Below are positions 1 through 11,206 of a DNA stretch of 64,000 bases, one piece after another (positions within the stretch are counted from its first letter, which is position 1; every line of letters starts with the position of its first letter). The notes under the pieces are model-generated. The model was not told the origin of the DNA. It searched no databases and saw only the letters and a program-made list of their open reading frames with translations. This DNA is from Cymbidium sinense (taxonomy: Eukaryota; Streptophyta; Magnoliopsida; Asparagales; Orchidaceae): assembly GCA_021442155.1 (NCBI GenBank), contig CM038221.1, forward strand, positions 25,729,906 through 25,793,905, written 5' to 3'. The position numbers and the translations under genes are program-made.

Positions 1-439
1 AGCCCAAACCCAATGAAATTTGGTATGACCCATTCTTGGCTCACCTTGGGTCAACCCAAATCAAACCCAACCTGATTTGGACACAATTTGATCAATTATC
101 CAATGGGTAAAGCATCCCATATAAGACAAAATCCAAAATTATGGAGCCAACCACTCTCTTTTGCACTTGCCAGCCACCCAAAGCCAAGAATGGACTCCTA
201 GCTAAGTGGCTGACCTAACCCAAAGGGGAGGTTAGCCCTTTATCTAAGGGAGGTGAGTTAACCCACCTCCCCTCATTGTTCATCTCAAATGAGACAGAGA
301 CCACTCAAGGCAACCTCCACAGAACTTCTTCCAACCAAACTGAGCCACCTCATGCGATTTTTGTCCCTCAACATGCGATAGCCGAATGGCCAAAAATAGC
401 CAAATGAATCCCATTAGTCCATCATAAGAGAGGAGGGGG

Positions 440-445
440 TATAAA
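440..445 (+). promoter_or_regulatory. Possible TATA box of LTR A
   Basis: TATAAA sits in a G-run/C-run context (GGGGGTATAAACCCC). The corresponding place in B and C reads AGGGGGAG-ATATA-CTCCCCC, so an AT core between complementary G and C runs is kept. Only position and sequence support this; the transcription start is not known. Confidence 0.35.
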
Positions 446-1983
446 CCCCATCCATTCAATCTAATTCAAGAACTTGAACCCCCAGAGAGCTTGAGCACAC
501 AGAAGCAAACTCCCTAATTATTTATCCAAGCTTTCCAAGCCTCCCCATTGCTAAAAAACTCCAAACAGAGCGTGCCAAAGACCCCATTCTATCCATCTCC
601 ACTAAAACTCAACCCACTTCAATTAACTCTTCCCACACATTCACCAAGCTCTGGTGAAGTGACAAGAATCTTCCCCCGAGCATTTCGAGCATCAAAAGTA
701 CCTCCTTGGCTAACTCTGATGAGGATTGCAATGGTGTTTGGTCCATAGAGCAACGATGGGGAGGAATTACACCATCTTATCATCAGAGCTTCACCTCATC
801 AAGGAGAAGTTACCTTGGTCAGTTCATGCCAATCTTGAGCTTCGACAAGATACTATTCCACTAAATCGAGATTTTCCATTTTTTTAGGTCTTTTCAAAGA
901 GAATATGAATGCCATACTAATATAGCTATTAGATCTCTTAGGATCTTCCTTCTGAAGGTGTGGGATTAATCCTGAGCCAATCTGAGCTCTGACGAGCTTG
1001 AATTGGGTGGAGTAAGGTGGACTGTGTCCGTCTTCCATCACGCAGGAGATGATAGATCATCCATCATCTATTCCATGTGATTAGAAAGCATGGCCATGAT
1101 TTCCTATTAGATTTCATCCAATTTTAATCCTTAAGAACTACAAAATTAATCCCTGCCATTCGATCTTAGATTGGATAGCGGGAACGAAAGCGCGTCCGCC
1201 GCCAGCCAAGTCAGCGTTAACTCGGATGATTTTAAATAACCAGTCTCGCAGTGCCATGTGAAAAGTGCACCATGGCAATGCTCCATATCTGATGGGATTA
1301 GGCTTATTAGGGCTTAATTTTTTATTTTAATGGCTGAAACTTTGGAAAATTATAAAAAAATGTAAAAAAATTAGAAAAATACAAATAAATACTCATTTCA
1401 AAGGTAATTCAGAGGAGAATTAATTAAAATTATTTTCACTTGGTTTTAAATAATAATTAAGGCTTAATTAAGGTTTAAATGTAAACATAATTAGCTTAAT
1501 TATGCCCTAATTACTTGGGAAAATGATTTTAAACTTTGTGTTCATTCAATGAGATGACCTCTACCTCCCATGATTTTGTTGGAATTTATTGCCTAGATAA
1601 TTAGGGGGATTGATAATTTAAATCTTAATTACCCCTTAATCAAATTAATGGTTAATTAAGATTCCTAATAATAAAATTAATTAATTAGAGCTTATTTATC
1701 ACTATTTAATAGTGAATGAATGGGGAGTGGGATTAGGACCCCTTTCTTAGTCTCTTTTCCCAAGTTCATTTCATTTTAAAAGTATTAATTAATGTGGAAA
1801 GTCATTAAGTGCTTAATTTGTTAATTAAATGGTTAAATTAAATCAATTAAAAATGCAAATCACATCAGATAATTAATAATGGAATTAAGAGTTCCTCTTT
1901 ATGTGGTTAATAACATAAAGACCCTTTAAGGAAACTATGATTAACCCATTAGTGTAGAAAAATCATAAAAGTACTTAATTAGA

Positions 1984-2113
1984 TTCTTTAATTTAATTAA
2001 TCCTTAATCATGAGCCAAGTGCATTAGGTCCTTTAGGTGCATTACAACTTTACATTCCTCACATGTTCATATCATTTGTGGCTCATGATTAAGTGATTAA
2101 TCAAATTAAAGAA
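1984..2113. repeat. Long inverted repeat inside LTR A
   Basis: Arms 1984-2016 and 2080-2113 are complementary over about 33 bases, with one mismatch and one single-base bulge. They enclose about 63 bases with the repeated 'GTGCATTA' motif. The same structure occurs in the other LTRs at equivalent places, with different arm sequences that still pair. Confidence 0.8.
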
Positions 2114-2639
2114 GCATAGGAAAGGGTAATTAAGTGACTTAACCAATGATTCAATTTAATTAATTCATAAAATTCAACTAATTATTTTTCCTTAAACCAA
2201 TTAAATTTATCAGCATAGGAATGGGACTAAAACAACAAGTAATATGTTCTCTTTAAATCAAATCTAATCTAAAATCAAATTAATAAGAAGCCTTGGTTTT
2301 CTTTAAACAATTTTATTTGATGTGATTGTCCTTAGGAATTAATTTAGTTGAATGAATCACATATTTATGTTTTGTTATTCCTTCCCATTTGCTTTAAATG
2401 TTGTATGTCATGTGGCTTCATGTATTCATCTTTTTAAATATAAATAAATCAAATGGACTTTATTTAAGCTTGCATATGTTGATCTAAGCTAATTATATGC
2501 TGACTATTATCACTATTAAATCTAAATCTATCTTTCAATATTTACAAATTGATAATAACATGTGGAGTGATGACAGTTATAGATACATATAGGACTTGCA
2601 TGTGTTTATAGCTTAATCATATGAATGTGAAGCTTTCTT

Positions 2640-3390
2640 TCTTAGATTCACATATATATTTACATAAGTTTGAATGTTAATAAGTATATAGTCTGGACAT
2701 CTCAAGAATACGAGGCTTTAAGTAGCCCAAAGTTTGATTACCTCACTTCCATGACTAATAATGAAATATACTTATTTGATTTCATTACTGTGTATTTTGG
2801 TGTTAGAATTTAGATAGAGCTTTAATTCATATGCATAAATAATTCAATCAAGAAATTACAATCTTTGCATGAGTTTCATTTTTACAATTGTGTATAAATT
2901 TACATGTACTTAAGATAGCAAGTGTTTAGTCTGGACATCCTAGGAATACAAGGCTTTAAGTAGTCGCAAGGAGGTCATTTGATTACCTCACTTCCCTGGT
3001 TAACAATGGAATGTACTTGCTTAAATCTTTTAGACATGTGTATGTGTGCTTAATTAAAAGATGAAAAACCCTTTTTGTTATTAAAAATACATACATCCAT
3101 AATCATCAAAGTCATTAAAACTACATCACATGAAAACTAGTGTTCTCTTTCTTATGATTCATATATAGATTTACATGGGTTTGAATAATAATGGGTATAT
3201 AGTCAGGACATCCCAAAAGAAAGGAGGACATTTGATTACCTCACTTCCCCATTTGAATAGTAATGGGTATATACTCGTTTAATTTCCTTCCAATGTATAT
3301 TTGTATTTGAATTTGGATAGAGCTTTAATTTACATATATAAATAATTCAATAAAGTGAAATACAACTTTCAATCATATGCATCCATTATC
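2640..3390 (+). repeat. Threefold imperfect internal repeat of LTR A
   Basis: Three copies of a unit of about 240-270 bp begin near 2640, 2880 and 3148. Each runs: TTACAT..G, then TAGT(C)TGGACATCC, then ATTTGATTACCTCACTTCC, then TATACTT. B and C have a single copy of this block (for example 14,780, 49,070 and 61,360), so A gained copies by tandem duplication or the other lineage lost them. Confidence 0.75.
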
Positions 3391-5728
3391 ATTTAAGTGT
3401 GCCAAAATATGCTGCATGTATAGACACATTAAGGATTGCATCATATGCATGTTATAAGTAATGAAAAGAATGATCCAACATGTGCTATGAGATAGTAATT
3501 CAATTATATTAATCTTAAGATGCCTTTCATATTGAATATAATTACTTAAGGTTCACCTAAAGTTAGGATTAATGTAAATATTTAATAAGGCATTCACTAA
3601 AGAGAACTAAGTTATCAAAATATGCTTTAGAAAATGGCTCAAGGTAGGGATGAAAGAGAAAAATCCTCTTTAATCTCTTTATAACACTTAGATGTTAAGT
3701 GTAAGCCAAATGAAACCAAGTGAAACATAAAGTAACATTCACAAATCAACTAAAAAACTTGAAATGAAGTCAACCTTCATGGTTAACTTAAACAATTTCT
3801 AAAACTTAGACAAATTACAACTCTAATGCTTAATAAGACACACTATACAAAGCCTAACACACATATTAGAATTAAGCCACCACTTCTAGTTTTAAGTTAG
3901 GATGATGTATGTGTGGTGTATATTTTGTGATGTAATATTTTAGACTGGATGTTAAGGTGTATATTTTTTAGACTGGATGTTAGGCCTTGATTAGCCTAAT
4001 CATGTCTTTTGTAGGAGATTATGCTTAAGGGGTTTCTTAAAATAAATATAAATGCTCTCTTTGTAGGTTGCTTAAACCCCTAAGCATAATCTAAGTTAGG
4101 ACAAGTGGGCTTGGTTACCCATATGTAGGGTACTAAGTCCAAATTAAAAAGATAACTGATTGAGATTATATGTATGTTTAGCTAATCTCTATATTGTAGG
4201 TGTAGTTAGATTTACTTTTTTTCCTATTTAATATAATTTTTTAATAAGAATTAGGATTAGTGCTATGGGGATTAGGATGAGCAACTATAAAGCTTAGTCC
4301 TGGGATGCCCGGTGATGCCTTTGGAGTAATAAATTGAAAGGAAAGAGAAGGAGGATATGAAGAAATGAAGAATGAAGTCCCCCATAGCGTGTATTCATTC
4401 TAATTATAAATTATTCTTTCATATTTTGGGTTGTATAAGGGTAGAGCTTGGCTGCCCATCTTTTCTCTTTTTGGGATATACGGTGGCACCCGACCGCACT
4501 AGCCACTTATTATTTTGCGATAGTCTATAAAATTGATTGATGATTTATTTAGATTGTGTAATAGGATTGCATCCTTTTCATAGTTTCTTAATGTTTGATG
4601 CTTTAATGTGTGGCATGAATTCGGTAGTCTCTTAGGATAAAATAAATTTTCTACCTAACTAACAACTCATAATTAAAGTTTTAATCAACTCATGACATCA
4701 CCATAAAGCGTAGGTTATAATCAAGATAATTAAAAGATTTAGTAACCCCTTAGATGTATGTTGTACTCCATCCTTACATTATAGGGTCAGCTTAACCCAT
4801 GAGAGCAACCCCTCTTGATAGAGCCTAACCCTCTCTCTTTTGATTTGACCAACAACCTATTTCATCATGCATTTAGGCATAAAGAAATCCTAAAGCCTTT
4901 GTCCAAATGAATGAGTCAAAATGAAATAAAATTTGTCAAGATTTTGCATTTATAGATTAAGTCATATGCTCATACCACTCATGATTTACTCTCTTAGGGA
5001 GTGGGTTTAAGACTTTAGCCTCTTTCAAATTACATAATAAGCCTAGCCATCTTGGAATTACATAAGATTGAACCACATGATTTTGAGTCATAGGAGGAAT
5101 TAGACTGGCGGCCACTCAGGTTGTAAGTCTAGACAAGTTGGATGGTTTATTCTCCCTTATGGAAGTAAAGCATTATGTCTCCTTTCACTTAGATTTAGGT
5201 CATCCTTTAACTTTTGTTAAAGCTCACTAGATTTAGGATCTGAGGTTATTATTTTCTTCGGGCTATAAGCATAAATCCTCACCTCTTAGGAATTTCTACA
5301 ATCTTGTGTTGACGGATTATAAGCCTTAGCAATCTAATAAAATTTCAACTCAAATAAATAAACTTCTTCACTTTCAAATAGATAAAGCTCGACTATAGGA
5401 TAGATTGGAATGCTCACTAGGACTCTTATTATCATGAGTATTCTCTACTTATCTTTCTTTGTCTTCCAAAATAAGTCTTTCCACTTGATCTATCCCACTT
5501 GAATTTTCAAATAAAACCAATCCTTTGATAGTCTAACTTTGAAATCTTTGGAGACAATAATTGCTACTTTAATCGAGAGTATTCTTAAGGAATCCACATT
5601 CCTTAGGATGTAATTAACTATGACAGCTTGCCTCTATAGGGAGGCTTAATATGAACCCTGCTTTACTTTTTCATGTAAAGTAGGGGAAAATCTCGTATAT
5701 TCGAAGACCCATCATTAATTAGAAGTCC

Positions 5729-5819
5729 TTATTAAGTGATTAGGTCCATTGTAGGGTGATGTCTCTATCTTTTAAGATAGCACATCATACCTTAATTTCA
5801 TACATGATCACTTTAATAA
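5729..5819. other. Paired element near the 3' end of LTR A
   Basis: TTATTAAGTGAT (5729-5740) pairs with ATCACTTTAATAA (5807-5819) and encloses a smaller hairpin CTATCTTTTAAGATAG. The equivalent arms in B and C differ in sequence but remain complementary. It lies about 60 bases before the LTR end, hence in presumed U5. Confidence 0.6.
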
Positions 5820-5881
5820 GTACCCCCTAGGATGTACATGGTGTTCACCCCACATCAAAAAATAAACATGATAGATTTTTC

Positions 5882-5899
5882 TGGCGACTCCACTGGGGA
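5882..5899 (+). other. Primer-binding site, tRNA-Arg type (element A)
   Basis: TGGCGACTCCACTGGGGA is complementary to the 3' end of plant tRNA-Arg (acceptor stem GACTCC, plus CCA) with one mismatch. It lies 8 bases after the LTR end. tRNA-Arg priming is a known character of Ogre-type elements. Confidence 0.88.
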
Positions 5900-6044
5900 T
5901 AGTTCCTCCATCCATCTCTAGTGGGAAATTATTGTCTCCAAGCATCGATAGTGGACTTATATTTTACATAAGCCCTAGACTATCTCTCTTTCCTTTGGCA
6001 ATTTGTTCATTTCATCCTTAATCAAACGTAGCCAACATATTTTA

Positions 6045-6101
6045 AGTTTTAGGACCTCACTCCCGTGTAGGTCCTAAGACTCCTATTGGGTTCCCCAATA
6101 G
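6045..6101 (+). other. Twin stem-loops downstream of PBS (element A)
   Basis: Stem 1 pairs AGTTTTAGGACCT (from 6045) with AGGTCCTAAGACT (13 pairs, one G-T). Stem 2 pairs CTATTGGG with CCCAATAG (6083-6101) around a three-base loop. Both are present at the same place in B and C with pairing-preserving changes. Position between PBS and gag suggests an RNA packaging or dimerisation role; this is inference. Confidence 0.65.
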
Positions 6102-6261
6102 ATAATAATAAATAAATTAAAGAAAGGAGATGGCCAAATATAAATCAAAAGACTTTAGAACCTCTTACGACTAGCTTGGTGAAGTAAGGTTCATTTCATA
6201 TATAACAAAACTTCGATAAAATCCAAAGTAAAACAAGTGAAATCTTTTACAAAATTTTCAA

Positions 6262-7610
6262 AGTAAAATCATGTGAACTTCACTTAACATAATAAGTGAA
6301 GGTTCTCTTTTAAAACCAAAGTCAAGTAAAACAAGATCAAAATCTTTCAAACCCCTTTTTTCAAATAAAACTAATTGAACTTCATTTAGCATACATAAAT
6401 TTGCTAAGAGAGTGTTCCTCTTTTAAAAAAAATCAAAATTAAATCAAAATAACAAACTTCTCTTTCAAAAATAAACATACTCAAATCCATTTTCAAAGAA
6501 AAATTAATTAACATACTTAAATTTGTTAAATGAGGGTCCCCTTTTCAAAATAAAATCAAACACACACAAAATATTTTCAAACAAAATCAACTTCATTTAA
6601 CATACCAAAATTTGTTAAATGAGAGTCTCATTTTCAAAATTGAAACAAATTCCAACAACCAACATACAATTGGACTGCACTTAACATACCTAAATTTGCT
6701 AAGTGAGGGTTTCCTTTTTTTAAAATTAAAGCAAAATCAAACATCATCAAACAACATATAATTGAACTCTATTTAACATACCCCAAATTTGTTAAATGAG
6801 AGTTCCATTTTTCAAAACCAAATTGAAATCAAAACATCCAACACACATTTGAACTCCATTTAACATACCTAAATTTGTTAAATGAGAGTACTATTTTCAA
6901 AATTAAAATAAAACCACACATCAACAAACAAACAATTAAACAAACATTTGAACTCCATTTAACATACCTAAATTTTTTAAATGAGAGTTCAATTTTCAAA
7001 ATTAAAATAAAACCACACATCAACAAACAAATAATCAAACACACAAGTGAGCTCCATTTAACATACCTAAATTTGTTAAATGTGGGTCACATTTTGAAGA
7101 TAAAATCAAACTCTAATATCAACATCAAACATATAGTTGAACTCTATTTGACATACCTAAATTTGTTAAATAAGAGTTCCCTTTTCAAAAATCAAATTAG
7201 CAATAAATATCAAACAAACATTTGAACTCCATTAACATACTTAAATTTGTTAAAATAAGAGTTTTGCTTTTCAAATCAAATCAACACATCAAACAATCAA
7301 CAATCAAACCATCAAGACATAAAGCTTTCAAAATTTTCAAACCTACAATTGAACCCCATTTAGCATACCTAAATTTGATAAGTGAAGGTTTCAAAATCAA
7401 ATTCCAATAAAAGAAAATAACAAATACATCTCCAAAAGTCTCTCCAAAATACTCGAACCCCACTCAACATACTTAAATTTGTTGGAAGTGTGTCCCAAAA
7501 TCAAAATCAAATTCAAATATACAACTCAAGGAAAAGTCTCTCCTCCAATCTCTAAATCTCTCTAATAAGACATCATTTAACATATCTAAATTTGATAAAT
7601 GAGGGTTCTA
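6262..7610. repeat. Hairpin array in leader of element A
   Basis: About 14 tandem units at 80-125 base spacing. Each has a left arm such as GAACTCCATTTAACA, a loop core TACCTAAATT and a right arm such as TGTTAAATGAGAGTTC, followed by a T/A-rich spacer TTTTCAAAATCAAA. Units begin near 6262, 6370, 6495, 6595, 6675, 6765, 6855, 6955, 7050, 7142, 7226, 7350, 7457 and 7570. Arms vary together (TTAACA with TGTTAA, TTAGCA with TGCTAA, CACTTA with TAAGTG). Because the units are palindromic, similar short frames appear on both strands; these are not genes. Confidence 0.9.
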
Positions 7611-9076
7611 GTTCAAAAGTCAAATCAAAATTAACAATTTGAGTCAACAAGTTCAAGACAGGGATCTAATCCAATTCTCTTTTCCAACAATATAGAGATA
7701 GCAGTCTTGTTCTTTCTTCCTTCCTTTAGTCAGCTTTCTCCATGTCATATGGCAAGTTGATCTTCTCCTTTGCATCTGGTGTGGATTTAGCCATGGTTTA
7801 GTCCATACTCACTGATGCCCCTATCATTAAGTTCGGCCTTGGATTCAAGAAATTTAAGGTCACCTGTGAGGGACCACCATTTGTTAAAATAGAGAGGAGG
7901 TGGCAAGAAGCCACTTCTCAGGTTACATTGATTCTAAGTTTCCCTCTTTAAAGAGGAAGGCCATTGTGGTTCCCACATCTATGTCAGTGTTAGAGACAGT
8001 GCTATTTGTGCGGTCTTGTAGGTTATGTGGTCATGTTGCCCTATTTGGTACCTCTCATTGGTTCCCCAAGGGGAACCTGCGAGATAGTCTCCCCACCTTG
8101 AGGTAGGTTCTAGTTCTGTTCCACTCACTCACTCAATGCCATAACAAGGCAAGATCAAGTGGTATGGTGAGGTGATAGATGATATGATCTCTCATGTTGA
8201 GGAGGTTCCCCTGAGACCTCTCCATTCTTGGGTGGTAGTAGGTTCCACCCCTTCTACCCAGGAGGAGAGGAGGATTCTGTGATCCGCATCACCCCAGGCA
8301 GAGTTTGAGACATATGGGAATAGAGGAAGCCCTATCCCAGTATGATCTTCTTCAGTCGATAGAGCCCATGGATACTTGATGTTCGGTACTTTACATAATT
8401 TGAGTAGCTTGATCCCTAGGAGCGTTAGGGATCAGATACATAGAGAAAGGGACTCTGAGGCTAGAGTTATTGCCCAAGTGAGCAAGTGTGAGAGGAGGAG
8501 GTTTGCTAGATAGTCGGAGGCCTACGCTTTGATGGATTTCCTTGATCGGTGAGCATTGATCATTCATTAATTCTTTATACTATGAGATTAGATCTCTTAG
8601 AGAGGTTGATGTCCCACTACATTACTCCTTGTCCACCCAGTTCGGTTCCGACATCCATAATCCCACATGTTCCAAGCTCCCTTCTAGAGAGAGTGCTTCT
8701 CCAGTGATGTATGAGGTTCACTCCATCTACTCTACCCATTATCGTGAGGCCAAGCTCCCCTGCTTGACCTTCCACTTCAACTGTGGTGTGACCTAAGAGC
8801 GTCGTGGTTGCTCCACCATTACAGCAATTGGCAAAGAAGTGGGGATGGGATACCGAGATGGTCCCCATGATAGTTGAGCCACCTAGGGAGTGCAGCCCAC
8901 CAGCTAAGAGTATTCAATGCATAAATTTTGCATAACTCATTCTAGTAGTCAATCGTCAACCAGCTTATGTTTTGGTAGAGCAGGGTTGAGTAGATGATCA
9001 TTCTTTAGAGGATATTCTAGAAGACTACCATATTGTAGTTAGACAGATAGTCGACAATGACCATTCTGATCAAGAA
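7611..9076 (+). pseudogene. Decayed 5' coding region of element A (ORF1 or gag N-terminal part)
   Basis: This stretch between leader and recognisable gag resembles 19,560-20,935 in B and 34,310-35,830 in C, most clearly around 'GTGAGGGCACTCCCTCACT' type sequence (7865 in A) and 'AGAGGAAGGCC'. All frames carry stops and frameshifts. Short Pro/Ser-rich stretches are seen in the B copy. Ogre elements often have an extra open frame of unknown function before gag, and this may be its remnant. It could also simply be the gag N-terminal part. No domain can be named. Confidence 0.5.
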
Positions 9077-10012
9077 GTGGGTAGGATCAATTTTGACCCT
9101 GATGAGGATGACATGTTGGATGACTCAACCAAAGTCCACATGGTTGACACCCGAGGATCCTTGCAGAGGAAACAACATAATCAGGAAGGTGCTATAGTTG
9201 AGGAAGGTGACACTTCTCACTCAACTCAACACCTCCTCCAACAGCTCAAACAAAAGGATGATCAGATCAACAAAATGGAGAAGAGGGTAGAAGAGTTGAT
9301 GGCAGTCCTTCGAGCTTTGCAGAACTAAGCCCTAATTTTATATCATTCCCCCATGGTGGCCGATCGGCTAGAGTTAGTACATACTTTAGATCATCCTAAG
9401 TGCACTCCCATGGATGATGATGTCGATAGCTTGCATAGGAAGGTCACCGATAATAAGCAGATGGTCGAGTAGCAGGTGAAAGAAGCATTGATACAAGCTC
9501 AGAGGAGCTCATCCATTCCAAAGGGTAGACCCTACCTAGAGGAATTTGATGTAGTTCAATACCCTAAGGGTTTTGTGCCACCATCCTTCAAGAGTTTTAA
9601 TGGCAGTGGGAACCCAAGGCAATATATTGCACAAGTGAATTATTGCAATCACATGATCCACTTCTCTTTTGCTTATTGTGAGTAGCATAGCAGGTGTCAC
9701 TTTTGATTGGTATGCTAAACTGCCCAACAACTTGGTGAAGACCTTTGCCAAGTTAGAGCATCTCTTCATCAAGAGATTCACAGGATCTCAACAAAGGGTA
9801 ACTATAGGTAACCTCGTTGTAAAAAAACAAAAACTCAATGAGTTCATTATTGATTACATTCTTTGATGGCACAACCTAAGTATGAAATGTGAATCACAAC
9901 TGTTTGAACAATATGCCATTGATAATCTACTTAAGAATATCCATGGCCTAGTCGGCATTATGCTTAAGGGCTTCACCATTAAGACATTTGAGAAGCTAAT
10001 CAGCAAGGTGGC
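9077..10012 (+). pseudogene. gag: gag of element A, 5' fragment (interrupted by B)
   Basis: The capsid-like polyprotein of the retrotransposon, which in an active copy would form the virus-like particle in the cytoplasm. The acidic motif FDPDEDDMLDDS is followed by VDTRGSL and a coiled-coil segment (QLKQKDDQINKMEKRVEEL), ending in a stop at 9326. The retrotrans_gag core starts near 9536 (YPKGFVPPSFKSFNGSGNP) and, after a frameshift near 9660, continues as GVTFDWYAKLPN, LFIKRFTGSQQRVTIGNL and LKNIHG. The frame runs into ISKVA and is then cut by LTR B at 10013. Besides the frameshift there are in-frame stops (for example after MVE near 9470, and where WHNLSMKCE begins near 9865). Confidence 0.88.
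10008..10012. other. Target-site duplication, left copy (element B in A)
   Basis: GTGGC immediately before the LTR start TGTTGACC; the identical GTGGC follows the 3' LTR end CA at 63838. A perfect 5-bp duplication is typical of Ty3/gypsy integrase. Confidence 0.9.
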
Positions 10013-10384
10013 TGTTGACCTCATTTTTAGGATGAGCTCTCAACCACTCCATCTTAGACATATGACTCCACTTAGACTTTAAGAGATCCTTAGTATTAAG
10101 ACACATCTAGTGATTAGGTGGACACTCAACCTAGCCCTAGAGACTTAGAAGAGTTAGCCATAGGAATAGGTCATACCTTAGGGGTGTTAGGAAAAGTTGC
10201 TACCCTATAGCTTGAACCACATTCTTCACTTCCTTCCCTCAAGTCAAACTTCAAATCAAATCAACATCAAACTTAAATCAATTTTAGCTTAATTGATTTT
10301 CTTCAAACTCAAATCAATTTCAAATGATTGAAATCCATGATCAATTCTAAATGATTAAAGCTACTGATTGAAATTCCAAGTTTA

Positions 10385-10705
10385 AAATCTTTCTTAAGTC
10401 CTTTGATCCCCTCCTAAGGACTTAGCCTAAATCAAATCTAAATCAATTCAAATTCATGAGATTTTCTCACAACCCATTTATATATTCATTTATATTTACA
10501 TATATAAATGAAATATAAATTCAAATCAACCAAACTAAATCCAAAATTCAAATCCAAATCAGAAATCTTTCTTAAGTCACTTTTATTCGCTCTTAAGGAC
10601 TTAGTCTAAATCAAGTTCAAATCACTTCAAATTCATGAAATTTTCTCATAACCCATTTATATTCTCATTTATATTCACATATATAAATAATATATAAATT
10701 CAAAT
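10385..10705. repeat. Tandem hairpin units in LTR B (2 copies)
   Basis: Two units of about 180 bp. Each holds a hairpin of the type CTTAAGTCCTTT..AAGGACTTAG, followed by an AT hairpin in which TTTATATT..CATTTATAT pairs with ATATAAATG..ATATAAA. The 3' LTR of B also has two units; both LTRs of C have five. Confidence 0.75.
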
Positions 10706-11206
10706 CAAAACCAACACCAAAAATCAAACTCAAATTAAATCAAAATCCAACCTAAGCCTTTCAAGTCAAAATCTTGAACTTAGCCAAATCAATTTCAAAT
10801 CAAGCCAAACTTTTTATTTTTCTTCATAATTCAATCAATCATTCAATCATGAATCCAAATATAAACACAAACTTCAATTATTAAACCAAAACTCAATTCA
10901 AAAATCAAACCTAAGTCAAAGTCATGTTCACCCCCTTGAACTTGAAATTGTCAAATGAATCAAAACCCATTTGACTTCAAACTACTTGCAAATGGATTTA
11001 TATTTCAATCATAAGTCCATATGTGAGTTCAATCAAACTCCAATCAAGCTTTGACCAAGCCATTTAACCTACTTAGGACCACTTGTCCAAAGTCAACAAA
11101 AGTACCCATATGAGCCAAATTCTAATCCTAATCAAATTGGATTGAACTAAGCCCACCTAAGCCTCTCATCATGATCAACAATCATCATTATATGATCAAT
11201 CACTTA

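Larger units (their letters stand above)
1..5873 (+). repeat. 5' LTR of element A (5' end outside window)
   Basis: Collinear with the LTRs of B and C from about their position 1,900 onward; shared blocks include the long inverted repeat near 2000, the 'gtctggacat..ggctttaagtag' block and the 'ctttacttttt..gtaaag' hairpin near 5665. It ends in ATA at 5873, just before the GATTTTTC spacer and the PBS. It is AT-rich and non-coding; the short frames at 548-748 and 853-1041 have no counterparts in the other LTRs. It appears to be the most diverged LTR of the five in the window. Confidence 0.87.
1..10012 (+). mobile_element. Element A, 5' portion (Ogre-like Ty3/gypsy, interrupted)
   Basis: Oldest member of the nest. 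It comprises the 3' two thirds of a 5' LTR (its start lies left of the window), a tRNA-Arg-type PBS, a hairpin-array leader, a decayed 5' coding region and the first part of gag. Gag stops abruptly at 10012 because element B is inserted there. The same gene continues at 63844, so A is one element split by about 54 kb of younger insertion. Its LTR differs from those of B and C in several blocks, for example a threefold internal repeat and a different 3' terminal 100 bases, which marks it as a separate subfamily. Its pol and 3' LTR lie right of the window. Confidence 0.9.

Noticed and set aside
1..5873. Host genes hidden in the left LTR (frames at 548-748 and 853-1041)
   Set aside because: The segment aligns with LTRs of B and C, where these frames are not maintained.
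5882..5899. tRNA-Arg gene fragment
   Set aside because: Only the 18 bases complementary to the tRNA 3' end are present, at the LTR boundary; this is a primer-binding site. No tRNA gene was recognised in the window.
6829..7225. Overlapping open frames on both strands (71 aa on -, 116 aa on +) with similar repeated peptides
   Set aside because: They arise from the palindromic hairpin array; a palindrome translates to similar peptides on both strands. No start context, no counterpart frame in B or C.
6262..7610. CRISPR-like array (regular repeats and spacers)
   Set aside because: Repeats are degenerate, spacers are similar A/T-rich sequence, and the context is a plant retrotransposon leader.
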